Source: Motacilla alba alba (lineage: Eukaryota > Chordata > Aves > Passeriformes > Motacillidae). Taken from it: a stretch of 64,000 bases of DNA. Both the position numbers and the translations under genes were made by a program. The notes below the pieces were generated by a model. It was given only the letters and a program-made list of their open reading frames with translations. It was not told the origin of the DNA and made no database searches. Of this stretch, positions 1-11,588 are shown piece after piece. The stretch lies in the NCBI RefSeq assembly GCF_015832195.1, contig NC_052017.1, positions 73,533,801 through 73,597,800 of the forward strand. Direction: 5' to 3'. Numbering within the stretch: position 1 is the first letter of the stretch; each line of letters starts with the position of its first letter.

Positions 1-3000
1 ATCCAAAAATGAAAACATAGGCCTATTGCCAGAAAAATGAGTTTATTTCAGCATCCTTCAAAATCCAGTCATGCAAGAACTCAAAGAAAAATTTAAAATT
101 TAGCTCTGGGATACTGAAAATGCTCAATCAGAAAAGTTCTGAGGTAAGTCTCAGAAGATAAAGATTCAGTTTCCAGATCTGACCAAATCTAATCTACAAC
201 ATGGCTTTTGTCAAGACATGACGAAAAAAAAATACATGATCACTTGGTCTTCCTCTTCTATCAATAGCTTGCAAACAGATACAAGGCCATTTGTAGAGGT
301 ATTACACTTTTTTAAAAATTATTTTGTTTTTTGAGGGGGGAGAAGGACTCTCATTCTGAGCTTTTACAAACAATCGGTGGAAAATAAGTGTCATTGCCTG
401 AATTGTATCAATGTACAGTAAAGGCTGCACTTTACTGATAAAACTATTGTCTTCTTTAGGAAACTGGATTGTTTTCTTCTGAGAGAAAAGCTACTATTTC
501 CAGTTCTAAAATAAAACAACCAAACACACAAAAAACACCTCCTAACTTTCTTTGTGTGTTCTCATTTTACAGGTCAGAACTGCAAGGTTTCATTTCTTTC
601 TTTCCAACAGAAAGGTCATGTAAAAAGATGACCACAGGTATGTTTTATATCTAAGGTCACCTCAAGTACCCACTTTATTCCTTTTCCTACACACTTCTGA
701 GCTCAGATTTGGGTGACATCTCAAATGCCTAGGTAAAAAATTGGTAACAGTGTGCAAGCTGACATTTTCTGCTCATAATGTATCTATATGATGGTTAATT
801 TTCAAGCAGTGTTATGTGATAAACAGTCACACTTTGTGCTACTATTTTACTCCTGCTTCCAAAAAAATATATTCCCCAGAGGCTTTTTCAATACTTTTGA
901 GTCATAGCAGGAAAGGGCTGAATGAACAAATTTGTCAACATTGATCAAAGCTGACATTCATGTTACCCTACAGAGGCCTTCTATGTCAGTTTTCTTCACC
1001 CTGCTGTTTTCAAGGCTTCTCATGTGTTTTCATGATTGGTGATAAGATGTTTTTTGATGTGCATTTTAGATTTATCTTTTGATTCACGAAGTATGGGAAT
1101 TTCCAGATCTGAACCTTGCCAAATTAATTTTTCAGATTAATTTTCAGCAACAGGCAATTTCCTACTTAAGTGCAACCCGGATAACTCTGCCTCTAGTTAT
1201 TTTGATAATGTTGCCTATGCACTACTCTAACTTCATATTTTTATGCTAATCAATTAATAATAAAGAAAATATTTTTCTTTTAGAAAACTTTTGAGATAAT
1301 TTTCAATGATATAGAAGGAACTCTTTTTGAAGAGCTAACTAGACAACAAAGCTGTGAATAACATTTGGTCTTGACAAATGAGGATCTATATGTCAAATGG
1401 CATGGCATAGAATTTTTAAAGTTCTTTCAGTCATATTTTGTACAGTTTTATACATATTGCATGGAGTAAGCATTTCAAGAAAACACATTAAAACAAAACC
1501 TATAATTAAAAAATGCCTGGCCATAACCTTTATATTCATGTTATTAAATAAGAAAGACATCAAGAAATATTTATGCTTTCTGCATGCAGACATTTCAGAT
1601 CAGTTACTAAAGCCCATTAACCAAGAAAATTGTATTGGCAACATGTAGCTTAGAACTACTGTGAATAAGATACACTTAGTGTTGCACAGGCAGGATTATT
1701 TTTTATTTTACACAAATAAAATAACCATAATTTATGTTTTTATGGGGAGAAATTTCAAAGCAATCTTTCTTACAAAGAAATGACTCAAAAAGTGTGTAAG
1801 TTAAAAGACCTGAAATATTAAAAACAAATTCCTAACCATGAAAGCTTAAAACTTCCATCAGCTGAATCTCTTAGTATCCACTTACTAGGGTAATTACAGC
1901 AATAAATAAATTACATTATTGCTAATTATATCTTCCAATACCTATTCTTACTCTCCTTCATCCAAGTTGTGAGGGGATTGTTCTTGCTGGAATAAAATCA
2001 GCAAATATACAATACAGTTCATGATCAATTCAAATATTGGAAAGTATTTTTTTTTCTTAAGCAAGAACAATAGACATTTAATAATGACAAAGCAGTTGAC
2101 AACTAATTGCATATTGTATGTGATTCCTCCTATGTGAGCAATTGGCCTGGCAACAAGATAACTTCTCCCCTGTTTTTCCTAAAGGTTTGAACATCAGCAT
2201 CTCCCACTGATTTTGTCTTGCACCTTTCTTTATTCAGGACTCCAAAAAATAAAGCCCAGAGGTCCTTTAATAAAAAAGCTGGACATTTGCTCCACAGCAA
2301 TTAATTTGTCATGAAAAAGAGCCAAAGAAATGGTCCCACCAAGTGCAAAATAAATAGAAAAAAGTGTTAAAAGATTCTTAGGCAATTAAGCACTAAGACT
2401 AAACAACACAAAAAAAAAACAAACCTTAATCTTAGAAATCTTCTTTATCTTTCCATAAAATTGTGTGAACTGTTGGATTTGAGATACAGAAAAGCTAGAA
2501 ACCATCTATGCATTCTTCAGGTTTAACATTTATATTGGTACTATCTTTTGTTTCTGAAGACTCTGGAGGTCCTTACTTCTGTCTTAACATCTAGTATGAA
2601 CTCAGCCATGTTTGGTTTCTGATCTGGCCTAAAGACTGAAAATTCTAGACCCATAGTGCAACCACAGATTAGATACTGGGGAAAAGCCATTTCTTCCCAA
2701 TACTCGTGACATTCTGAATTTAAGTGAATCGTTGAGTGTGATCTTGGCTCACTGAAGCTTAATTTCCTTAAGTTACGGTTTTGTACATGTAGTGTAAAAA
2801 AAAAAAAAAAAAAGATGGTCTGTAGGACTTAGTGTAGGTATTTAAGGAAATATGCAATGGATTTGCAGGGTAGATGAACACTTGGTAGTGAAATGTCAGT
2901 GAGGTGGAAAATATGGTTTTGGGACATGGTAACATAATTACAATGCTAATCAAGGACAATGCAAAACTCTCCAGCAAAGTTGACAAGCTTGAGAATTAAT

Positions 3001-4878
3001 CCAGGATTAAGCATTTCAAGATTACTGATGTCCCAGTGAGGAAAAGCCTAAGAATTTAGTAATCTTTATGGCAGCACTTCAGAAAGATGAAGTAAAATAT
3101 TTATTTTCAGAATTATTTTGGGCTGCTTCACCATAATAATTAGTGTCCAGACACATCTTCATAGGTTGTCTCAAAACAATTTTCACAGAACACTTTCTTC
3201 TGAAGCACTACAATCTGAAAAGGAAAATCCACGTTGCTCGTACACATGCATATACTGATGCATCTATTCTCCCTCCTCTCTTACATGAGACCTCATGTAA
3301 GAGAAAACCTCCTCTGTTCAAATATGTATTTATATAGCTTTCCATGCTAGTTTGAGTCTTTTGGCCAATAATCAGATCCTGGAAACAGAGCAACTGCAGA
3401 GATTAACACTCCCTTATCAACTATGTAGTGCTGTCCATTACATAGGTTATCAGATTTCAAAAATAAAATCACAAGGGATTTATATGTGTTATCACTCATG
3501 CATGACTGCCACAGAAAGGATAATTACACCTTTTATTCCCCATTATCATTCCACTTTTAAAATCCAGCTAAATGATGACAATTATAAATATAAAACATGC
3601 TTACAATTAAAATTTTACTTTTCACATAAAAGCCAGCTCAGCATAATTATTTTTCTCTCCACTGAAAAGCATGAATTGATGGCAATGTTCCCAGATGAGC
3701 ATATCTTTTTATGGCCTCAAACCTTTTTTGTGAAGCATTATTTTATCATTTCATCTTATTGCATGTTACATGGAAATTGAGATTGACAAATAACACAAGT
3801 CTCAAAAAATGGAAGGCTATATTTCTAGCCTTTTCTGTTAGCACCCACAATAACTAGCACCTATATCACAGGGAGACTGAAAAAAAATTTTATTATTTTC
3901 AGCTAGGAAGAGTATAGTTAATTTATACTTTAATGATGAATGTTATTGAGAAATAATATTATTGTATTCTACTGGGAAGGCATAAGTTTTTGCTTTTTTA
4001 ATGCTACAATGGCCTAAATTGGCATGATGTTTGAGCTTGATGAAAAGTCTGTGTCAGATCAGACTGATGTACATCTGTATGTCTTTTGCCTACCCAGAAC
4101 AGAAAAACATCAACTACAGCGATTGTTTAGTATTCATAAAGTAGGTTTTGCCGTAGGAAAAAAAAAGAGGCAGAGGAACAAAAAGTATAAAGTTTAAATT
4201 TAATTTCCAAAATCCTGGTATAAGTCAAAGTAGAAGACAGCACCTGTTCACTTGGATGAATTTATTTCTTTTCTATTAAATGTATTTTTTACTAAAGTCA
4301 GAAAAATGAGTTGAATATTAGTATTTCAGTACAGATGGCATAGGACATAAGGCAGTGGATGTGAAAAGGCCTGTTGATAAATAAGAGAAATGGGGGTAGT
4401 TTTCATACTTCAGAGTCTGAGGTCAGTATAAACCAATGTCCCTAACTTCTTTCGGCTCCCGGCTCCCAGCTGAGAGGATACTTTGGAATTTCAGGAAGAT
4501 AAATGACTTTAATATGTAACTCATACTCTAAGATAGAATTTCTCCATATCAGTTACATATTTTTTGTCAGAAAATTCTGTCAAAGCCTCTAGAATGATAT
4601 ATTATTGTTCATTAATCCAGAATCCAAATACTTATTCTGGTATTAGAAACTACGAAGCATTTCATGATAATTGAAATTTTCAAAAGCTGGACATAGTAGA
4701 ATCTCAACATTTCAAAAAGAAGAAAGGGAAAAAGTGTGTTTGACTGGTTCTGATGAAAACTGTCCCTTTAGCAATCAAGTACAGAGGATGAGCTCTGTAC
4801 CACAAAAACCAACACAACTATGTACTACTATATTAGTAGATGAAGTAGAATTATGGATATCCAGGATGGGGGGAATTA
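1..4878. other. Unique AT-rich stretch, no gene seen
   Basis: Short open frames here (at most 142 codons, 3352-3780) have no recognisable domain and an amino-acid mix expected of random AT-rich DNA. An 18-nt A run lies at 2796-2813 and a near-perfect palindrome at 3277-3304. No splice-bounded coding exon, RNA gene or CpG-rich promoter was recognised. Confidence 0.6.
3277..3304. repeat. 28-bp near-perfect palindrome (13-bp arms)
   Basis: The left arm TCTCTTACATGAG (3277-3289) and right arm CTCATGTAAGAGA (3292-3304) are exact reverse complements separated by only two bases. It can form a hairpin or cruciform. No repeat family was recognised around it. Confidence 0.9.
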
Positions 4879-5303
4879 TGCAAGGAGTACACCTGAGTCA
4901 CTACAAAACTGTGTCTCTTGGGCTGAGGGTCCACTCCAACTAGCTATGGACCCCAGCCCACACGGTCTTACATGCACGAAAGTAAAAGATGAGAAACGCT
5001 CTTCTCCATGTGGGGACAAGGGTCCTCTGTTTATTGACTTGAGAGGGGACACCTCAGACTCTGGTGACCCCCCAGGTAGAAAAGAGAGCGTTCTCTTCTT
5101 GCAGGGGACTTTTATACCTGAGGGAATGGGGATGGGGGGAATAGGATCGCAACCAATGGGATACCATTGAGGAGGGGTGAGGGGAGGGGTAGCCAGGGGA
5201 CAGACCACCAGGGGGTACAGGGCAGAGGGGTGGATGAGGGTGAGACCATGTGATGGGAGTAGGGAATTACAAACTACATGATATAACACAATGCAATACA
5301 ACA
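4879..5303 (-). mobile_element. Endogenous retrovirus 3' LTR
   Basis: Read on the minus strand, this 425-bp unit starts TGTTGTATTG at 5303, directly after a polypurine tract, and ends CTCCTTGCA at 4879, the TG...CA ends of a retroviral LTR. Inside are an ATTGG/CCAAT-type sequence, a TATA box (TATAAAAG, 5116-5109) and a polyadenylation signal AATAAA (5035-5030) about 80 bases later. That order gives a long U3, a short R and a U5 of roughly 130 bases. Overlapping open frames on both strands (4876-5334 minus, 4853-5170 plus) are read-through of LTR sequence. The env remnant upstream shares its orientation, so this is the 3' LTR. No matching 5' LTR is visible in the window. Confidence 0.85.
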
Positions 5304-5315
5304 CCTCCCCCTTTT
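5304..5315 (-). other. Polypurine tract (plus-strand primer site)
   Basis: On the minus strand the sequence AAAAGGGGGAGG sits immediately before the TG that opens the LTR. This is the expected place and composition of the retroviral polypurine tract that primes plus-strand DNA synthesis. Confidence 0.8.
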
Positions 5316-5500
5316 CTGTTAAAAAAAAAATCAAAGGAAAAGCATCTGCAGATTATGAATTTGGCCACCACTCATGATTTCAAGCCTGTCTATTTGCTTT
5401 AGGTCCACAAACTCTGTGTGGTTGACTTCTGAGGTAGAGGAGACTAAACTGTTGATAGCCTTTAAAAGTGTGCGATGTAGAATTCCGAATCCTAACGTGA

Positions 5501-6180
5501 CTAGGAAAAGAGCAAGAAAAACAACAGAATTGTTCTAATTATAGAAGTCAACCACCCTGAGAGTCCCCAGTCCTTGAACAGTCCTCTGAACCAGTCCTCG
5601 GATTCCTGCTTGACTTGTCCAATCAGGCTTTTCACTTCTCGGAGACCCGCATGGACAATGGGTGCTTTTGATGCTATGTTCAAGCAGCAAATTCCTACAA
5701 ATTCCTGTCACTCCTGTCCATGCAGCAGCAGGAGGAAATCTATGGCCGCACAATTTTGGAGTGTGGCCTGCCTGGTAATCTCCTCGTCCTCTAGGAGGGA
5801 GCTGATGGCCATGGATGTCAAGTTTGCCTGTTTGACTAACTAGCAGTCTCGGTGGCCCAATTCACCAAGAGCTTTGGCTGCTGCAACCCATGGATAGAAT
5901 AGGGATACAGCCATTTGCTTTGACTTGGCCCAATGGAAAATTTCTGCATCTCAGTTTGGGTCCAAATTGTCAATTCTTCTCTTCTGAATTTTGCTGACCA
6001 AATTGTTCTTTCCGTCTTTCCGGTCCATTCGCCGATCATGGTTTGGTTGGGTGTCAACAGGGACAACTGCCCTATGGTACATGGCCTCATTTACCTACCC
6101 ATTATGGGCTGTAAAGCTAATCATAGATCTAAGGGACATGAAGAAAGATAATGTCGTCATTTTGAAGATATGAGAGGTCA
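5501..6180 (-). pseudogene. Broken retroviral env, transmembrane (TM) part
   Basis: The minus strand just upstream of the LTR encodes the remains of a retroviral envelope transmembrane subunit, the fusion protein of the virion. Visible in order are a small hydrophobic alanine-rich stretch (around 5860-5900), a heptad region with the LQN...AAIDFLLL pattern of the immunosuppressive domain (around 5730-5790), a CC pair of the disulfide-loop motif just below 5700, and a tryptophan-bearing segment leading into a hydrophobic membrane anchor that ends at TAG 5503-5501. The layout resembles alpha/gammaretroviral-type TM. The frame is interrupted by TGA at 5708-5710, TAG at 5840-5842 and TGA at 5951-5953, so it cannot make protein. 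Upstream of about 6000 the surface-subunit part is only tentative. Gag and pol are not seen. Confidence 0.78.
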
Positions 6181-8239
6181 GAATGCAAAGAATATACTGT
6201 CCATTTCTGCAAGATGGTTTGGGAAAAAGGGGGAACTTTTTTGTTGAAAAGCCGCTAAATATCACCAAATACATGTACAGGTACAGCGTGCAAAACTGTA
6301 GGTGGGGGTCAATGTCTTGCTGTCACAAGAGAGATGAAAGGTTGGGCAGAGATAGGTCATAGGGACTTAAAATACGAAAGCAAATCATTTATGCTTGGTG
6401 CAGCAGGGAACGGAAAGACGGTGGAGAGAAGTAAAAAGAGGATTAACAAGAGCTAATCCTAGATATGAAGGTTTGTATGGTTTATGTAGATTATCGCCTC
6501 TGCAGTGGAAATGGATTTGTTGCAGAGTGGCACCCAAATGTGTATATTTCCTGCAAATTGTGAATTTAAACCTGTCAAGCTGTTTTTTGGAGTTACAGAT
6601 CATCAGAAATACTTTGATAAAGAGCAGCTGCACAGTGAAGGTTACAAGCAGACTTCTGTTATATGCTAAAATATTTTTTTCTCTGTTTATTTTGCACAGA
6701 AAAAAATTTTAAATTATAGTCAAGCAACAATAAAAAAAATTGCACATGCTCTGAAGACCAGTGATTATGGAAGACCACATATTTGAAAATAATCCCTTTT
6801 TAAAAATATTCTTTAATTCATCTAGCATCTTTTGGAGTCACTTCATTAAAAAATTGATAAAGTTTCAAGCAAAGAAACCTTGACATTAGATTTATGCTTT
6901 CTGTCACAAGAGTGAAAACTAGAAAATAGTCAATGTGCATGCACATCTTTCTATCTATCTGTCTATCTATCTATCTATCTAAACACAGTGAGTCCTATTT
7001 TAAGTATTATAACAGCCACAATAAATAGATGTCTTCAGAGAGAAGCTGTGAGACTACAGAGATGTTCATATCTGTAGGGAATAAGTAAAAGTCTGTTTTC
7101 TTTCAAATAAAAGGATTGTGCTTGCCAGCTGGGAGAGCAAGGATGGACAGGGCCCTGATTCCCTTCCTACAGGGAGTAGTTGGTGAGTCTGACACATTGT
7201 GTTCTAAACTTTTAAAGTCAGAAAAATTCAAAAACTTACTTGGAAACTTCTGTTGTCCCTAATATAGATGTTTGTAGGGAAGCTTTTTACCCTGGAGAGT
7301 TTTTAGCAGAATATGGTTTAGAGTTATTACAGCCTATAAAAATGAGCATGTCTTTTGCCTTTAAAGGTCAAGAAAATCAGAACAGTATTATCTCAATGTT
7401 CATCCTCTGTGAATACTTTTTCATACACACATACCCTTCCTCTTACAAAAGCAGACTAATTTTCTGAGTAGAATGGCAATTTACTAGGATGTCTGAGACT
7501 CCTAATAAACTTCAAAAAATAAATGACTGCCTGATAAGATTTTTTCTTTCATTGTGTAACAACGTTTTTACTCAGTTTCAAGGGTAACTGCCTGTAATCT
7601 AATCCTGCTTTTTAAAATATCCTCCCTGTAGAGATCATGTCAATTAACTACAGAAATACTCTTGAGCTTCAAGAGTGTCTGAACTTATGTGCTCAAGTAA
7701 GCTGATCATTTTTTGTATGGTATGTCTCAAATGTGTGCTTTTTTTTGTGAAGCTTAATGTTTACTGAATATCACAGATTTTTTGTACTGGGGAACTGTTC
7801 AGTAAATTATTAATTACATAGCTGCAGCATCCCAGTGGTTTTAAGAACTGTTTTCCCAATAATATTTATATAATTTATGTTGGGTTTAGAAGCATTGCTT
7901 TTTTTTCTGTCAGTTGTATATTCTGATTCACATCAACATGCGCCAATCTAAAAATGCCGCAGATGTATATGACAGGTTTTTCTTGTTTTCCTCTCACACC
8001 TTAAGGTCTCACCCAAGAAAGAATGAATTTCTGAAACTTTGATTTGTAGAAGGCACTTGAAGGGTTCACAAGGGCAACACTTGACATACTAAATCATACT
8101 AATAAAATAGTATGATTTTATTTATAACTTGGATTCTCGGGAAAAGGATGATTTATCTGTACTTAATGATAGTGTGGTCAGCTACTGTTAATGTTATACA
8201 ATATTAAGCATGGATTACTTCAACTCTTGCAGAGCTACT
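6181..8239. other. Mostly unique stretch, possible weak env remains at left edge
   Basis: From 6181 to about 6650 the minus strand has cysteine-bearing open stretches that might be decayed env surface-subunit sequence, but I cannot support this. The rest is AT-rich unique DNA with a (CTAT)n microsatellite and an 11-bp inverted repeat AAATCATACTA/TAGTATGATTT at 8091-8118. No gene seen. Confidence 0.4.
6951..6980 (+). repeat. (CTAT)n microsatellite
   Basis: About seven CTAT units, one changed to CTGT. Confidence 0.9.
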
Positions 8240-8318
8240 GCCTTGTAGAGCTGGAGTTCAATCATCCTTGTTGGTCCCTCCCAATTCAGGATATTCTATG
8301 ATTCTATGATTCTGTAAT
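8240..8318 (+). mobile_element. CR1 3' end fragment
   Basis: The stretch around GGTCCCTCCCAATTCAGG followed by ATTCTATG-ATTCTATG-ATTCTGT is the 3' terminus of a CR1 LINE, whose terminal octamer repeats are diagnostic. Only about 80 bases remain, a 5'-truncated insertion as usual for CR1. Confidence 0.85.
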
Positions 8319-8620
8319 GGACGGGGTCTCAAGCCTGCAATAAGAAGGTCTGGAGAAATGTAAAATTTAGGGAAAGACCAGGACTTCAGACTGAAGTATC
8401 TCTGGCATTGTTCTGAGATTTAACTTTTCAAAGATGGAGGTTTTCTAACAATGCACAAACCAAATAGCACTTACTAAAGTAAAAACAGATTAATATATTT
8501 CAGAAAATTGTGTTATGCAAATAGTTCTTGCTTTGCTCTTTACCTTTAAATTGGTATTCCAAAATGATAGTAAGACAAAACAACTTCTATTTTACTCATT
8601 GGGTGTTCGAAAGTATATGG

Positions 8621-9270
8621 AATCATAGAATCACAGAATATACTGGGTAGGAAGGCACCCATCAGGATCATGAAGTCCAACTTCTGGCCCTGCACGGAAA
8701 ACCCCAAGAGTCACACCATGTTCCTGACAGTGTTGTCCAAACACTTCTTGAACTCTGTCTTGCTACTGTGACCACTTCCCTGGGGAACTTGTTCCAGTGC
8801 GCAACCACCCTCTGGGTGAAAATCTGATATCCAAGATAAACCACCCCTAACACAGCTTCACGCCGTTTTCTCAAGTTGTATCACTGTTCACAAGAGTTAA
8901 GAGATCACTACCTATCCCTCCACTTCCACTTGTGAGGATCTTGAAGACCTCAATGAGGTTTCCCCTCAGATTCATCTTCTCCAGGCTGAACAGACCAATT
9001 AACCTCAGCCATTCCTCATTCAGCTTCCCCTCAAGGCCCTTCACCATCCTCATGGCCCTCCTTTGGATGCTAAGACCTTAATGTCTTTCCTCTATTGTGG
9101 CACCCAAAACTGCCCCCAGCTCTCGAGGTGAGGCTGACCCAGTGCAGAGCAGAGCAGGACAATCCCCTCCCTTGCCCAGCTGGCAATGCTGTGCCTGATG
9201 CCCCCCAGGACACGCTAGTCCCTCCTGGCTGCCAGGGCACTGCTGGCTCAGATTCAGCTTGCCATAAACT
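8621..9270 (-). mobile_element. CR1 LINE, 3' portion, antisense
   Basis: Begins on the plus strand with AATCATAGAATCACAGAAT, the reverse complement of the CR1 3' end. The minus strand reads on through decayed ORF2 C-terminal coding sequence. Recognisable pieces are a HWNKFPREVV segment (within 8668-8874) and a GLFSLEKMNLRGNLIEVFK segment (within 8871-9053). They lie in different frames with stops, so the copy is dead. The part above about 9070 also reads as antisense CR1, up to roughly 9270. Confidence 0.88.
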
Positions 9271-11020
9271 GGCAGTTAAGGGCAATCCAAAAGCATTCTC
9301 TTTTGCTTCATCACATTTTTCTTTGTTCTTTTCTGGACGAGGATTTTTGTTCTTGATGCTATACATCCACCCACATCCACACAAACAGTTTTTATTTCAT
9401 TTGAGTTTGTTTACTGCTTCTTGACAACTGCTTAGAACTGAGGCAATAAAATTAAGTGTATTCTCTAAAATCAGTTCTTACATATAATATTCCAATAGTC
9501 TTGGAGTTCACATTGGAATTTTTATAATTTGTATAAAGTAGAGCAAAATTTGCAAATGTCCTGCTTTATCGAGGTAATACAATTTAAACTACTAATATGA
9601 AGTAGCAAATTATTGTCTAGTTAGTTTCCCATCAACTTAATATTGTTTTGTCTACAGAAAAGAGGTATGTAGTTATCAAGTAACTGTGTAATCTTGTCCT
9701 TTTAGATGATCTTTTTTGCCACATTGAAGTTATACCTGTCACCTGTATTTGGTTTGAGTAAGCCATCATCTTTTGGCTTTTTACCTTGACAATACAAATA
9801 TTTACAGTAGCCTTCATAGCATTTTCTAGTAAAATAATTGCTTCTTCAGTGTTTGAGCACCTTACCCAGTGTCTGCCTATTTCTTTTTATTCCTCTTATC
9901 TGCCCAGACCCCTGCATTAGAAAGGAATTTATGAAAACTGTAATCAGAAATTTTCTCGTAGAGTAGTAGCATTATTAAAATCTGAAACAGTGCAACAATT
10001 GCATTTGTGCTGTCAATTTCTTAGTATAACATAATTTTTTTAGTCAAAATAAAGTCTAACAAGCTGAACTCCCACTGGCATTCAACACATAGAGTTGATA
10101 GCATTACAAAAGTGATTTCTGTCCGCATAATATTGTGCATTAAATGCTTTTATAATAGATATTCAACATATTTACATAATGATGCCTTCAGATGTAGTGC
10201 TGGCCATATTAATGTAGTGTTTATAATTCAGGGAAGGAAGGAAGATTGGGGTAGACAATACTGATGATTTTATTTTTCAGTATTGAACATGAGAATGATG
10301 ATGCTTTCTCAGATAGGTTTTCTTCATAAGATTCCTTTGCAAATAAAAAAAAGTGAAAAATATGAAAAATTCAGTGTAAGATGTGTGATCACACTGAGCA
10401 CTTCTTGAAGTCAAAGCTTTGCATACAATCCGATTGCTTAATGAACTTGCTTTCTATTAAGAACACTGAAAAATAGGCCATTAAAATTTCTTCTGAAAGA
10501 GACAAATAGTAAACCCAGATACATTTATGAATCATTACAGCTTTATTATAAGTGGAAATACAGTTGAAATAATCTGAAAAAAATGTTCTCTGGCATTCCC
10601 TAGTGAACTATATTAACAACAAGATTAGAAATTGCATATATTTCTACTGAGCTATAGAATCAGCCACAGACTGGTCACAGATATTGGTCTTAATTCCTAT
10701 TCATTACTTTCAAATTCTTTTATTAAAGTATAGTTCTTGAAATCAGAAGATTCTGGAGGGAAGTATTAAGGATCTAACTTAATAGAATTTTTCATTAAAG
10801 TCAGCTGACCTAGGATTCTTGTATATTTTTGGTGTTTTCAAAAATGTTCATTTACCTTTCCACTACAGATGGTACTAGTAAAGGACAAAAGGGATTATAT
10901 GATATACTTTTTGTGCCTTCTTCTCAGGGATAGTTGTACTTAGACCGGCCTTAATCAGAATGTGATAATGAGATGAATTATTTCACATGTCTTGCCCAAT
11001 GTAAAATTAAAACTATAAAA
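9271..11020. other. Unique AT-rich stretch, no gene seen
   Basis: No open frame longer than about 65 codons beyond the CR1 edge, no recognised repeat, and no clear splice-bounded exon. Confidence 0.55.
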
Positions 11021-11588
11021 TGTTCATTTAAAAATCATTTCATACTTCCATCTAGCCTTACAAGTAGGTTTGTGCTGAACACAGGGTTGATAATACAGAG
11101 ATGTTTTTGTTGTTGCTGAGAAGGGATCACACAAATCCAGGGACTTTTCTGCTTTTTGCATTGCCCTGCTGGTGTGGAGACTGGTATATGGGAGGCTGGG
11201 ACAAGACATGTCCAAAACAGGTGACCCAAACTGTCCAAAGGGATATTCTATGGACAGACCATATGACATCATGTTCTATATGTAAAGGGGTGGGAAGAAG
11301 GAGGAAAGAGGAGGGACACTTGGAATGGTGACATTTGTCTTCCAAAGACACTGTTATGTGGGATGTGGCCTTGCACTTCTGGGGATGGCCTATCCATGGG
11401 AAGGAGTGAATTAATTATTTGTTTTGTTCTGCTTGTGTATGTGACTTTTGGTTTCACTATTATACCCTCTTAATCTCAACCCACAAGTTTATCTTTCACC
11501 CTTCCAATTCTCTCCCTGATACCACCTGGGGAAGAGTGAGAAAGCAGCTGCAATGGGCTTGGCTGCTGACTGATGCTAAAGCATGACA
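11021..11588 (-). mobile_element. ERVL-like solo LTR
   Basis: On the minus strand it starts TGTCATGCTTTAGC at 11588 and ends near AAATGAACA at 11021. Internal landmarks match the avian ERVL-type LTR pattern: a purine-rich GGGAGAGAATTGGAAGGGTG block, GTGGGTTGAGAT, TTCCCATGGATAGG, ATATCCCTTTGGACAGTTTGG, TCTCAGCAACAAC and TTCAGCACAAACC. It is flanked by TAAAA (11016-11020) and TAAAT (11589-11593), a 5-bp target duplication with one mismatch, supporting these ends. No internal retroviral genes are attached, so it is a solo LTR. Confidence 0.8.

Noticed and set aside
3352..3780. 142-codon plus-strand frame
   Set aside because: AT-rich, no recognisable domain or splice context, and composition as expected by chance.
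4853..5334. Open frames of 105 and 152 codons on both strands
   Set aside because: They lie within or across a complete LTR with TATA and poly(A) signals; no protein family recognised.
9070..9424. 104- and 109-codon frames on opposite strands
   Set aside because: They overlap the internal end of an antisense CR1 and have no domain on either strand.
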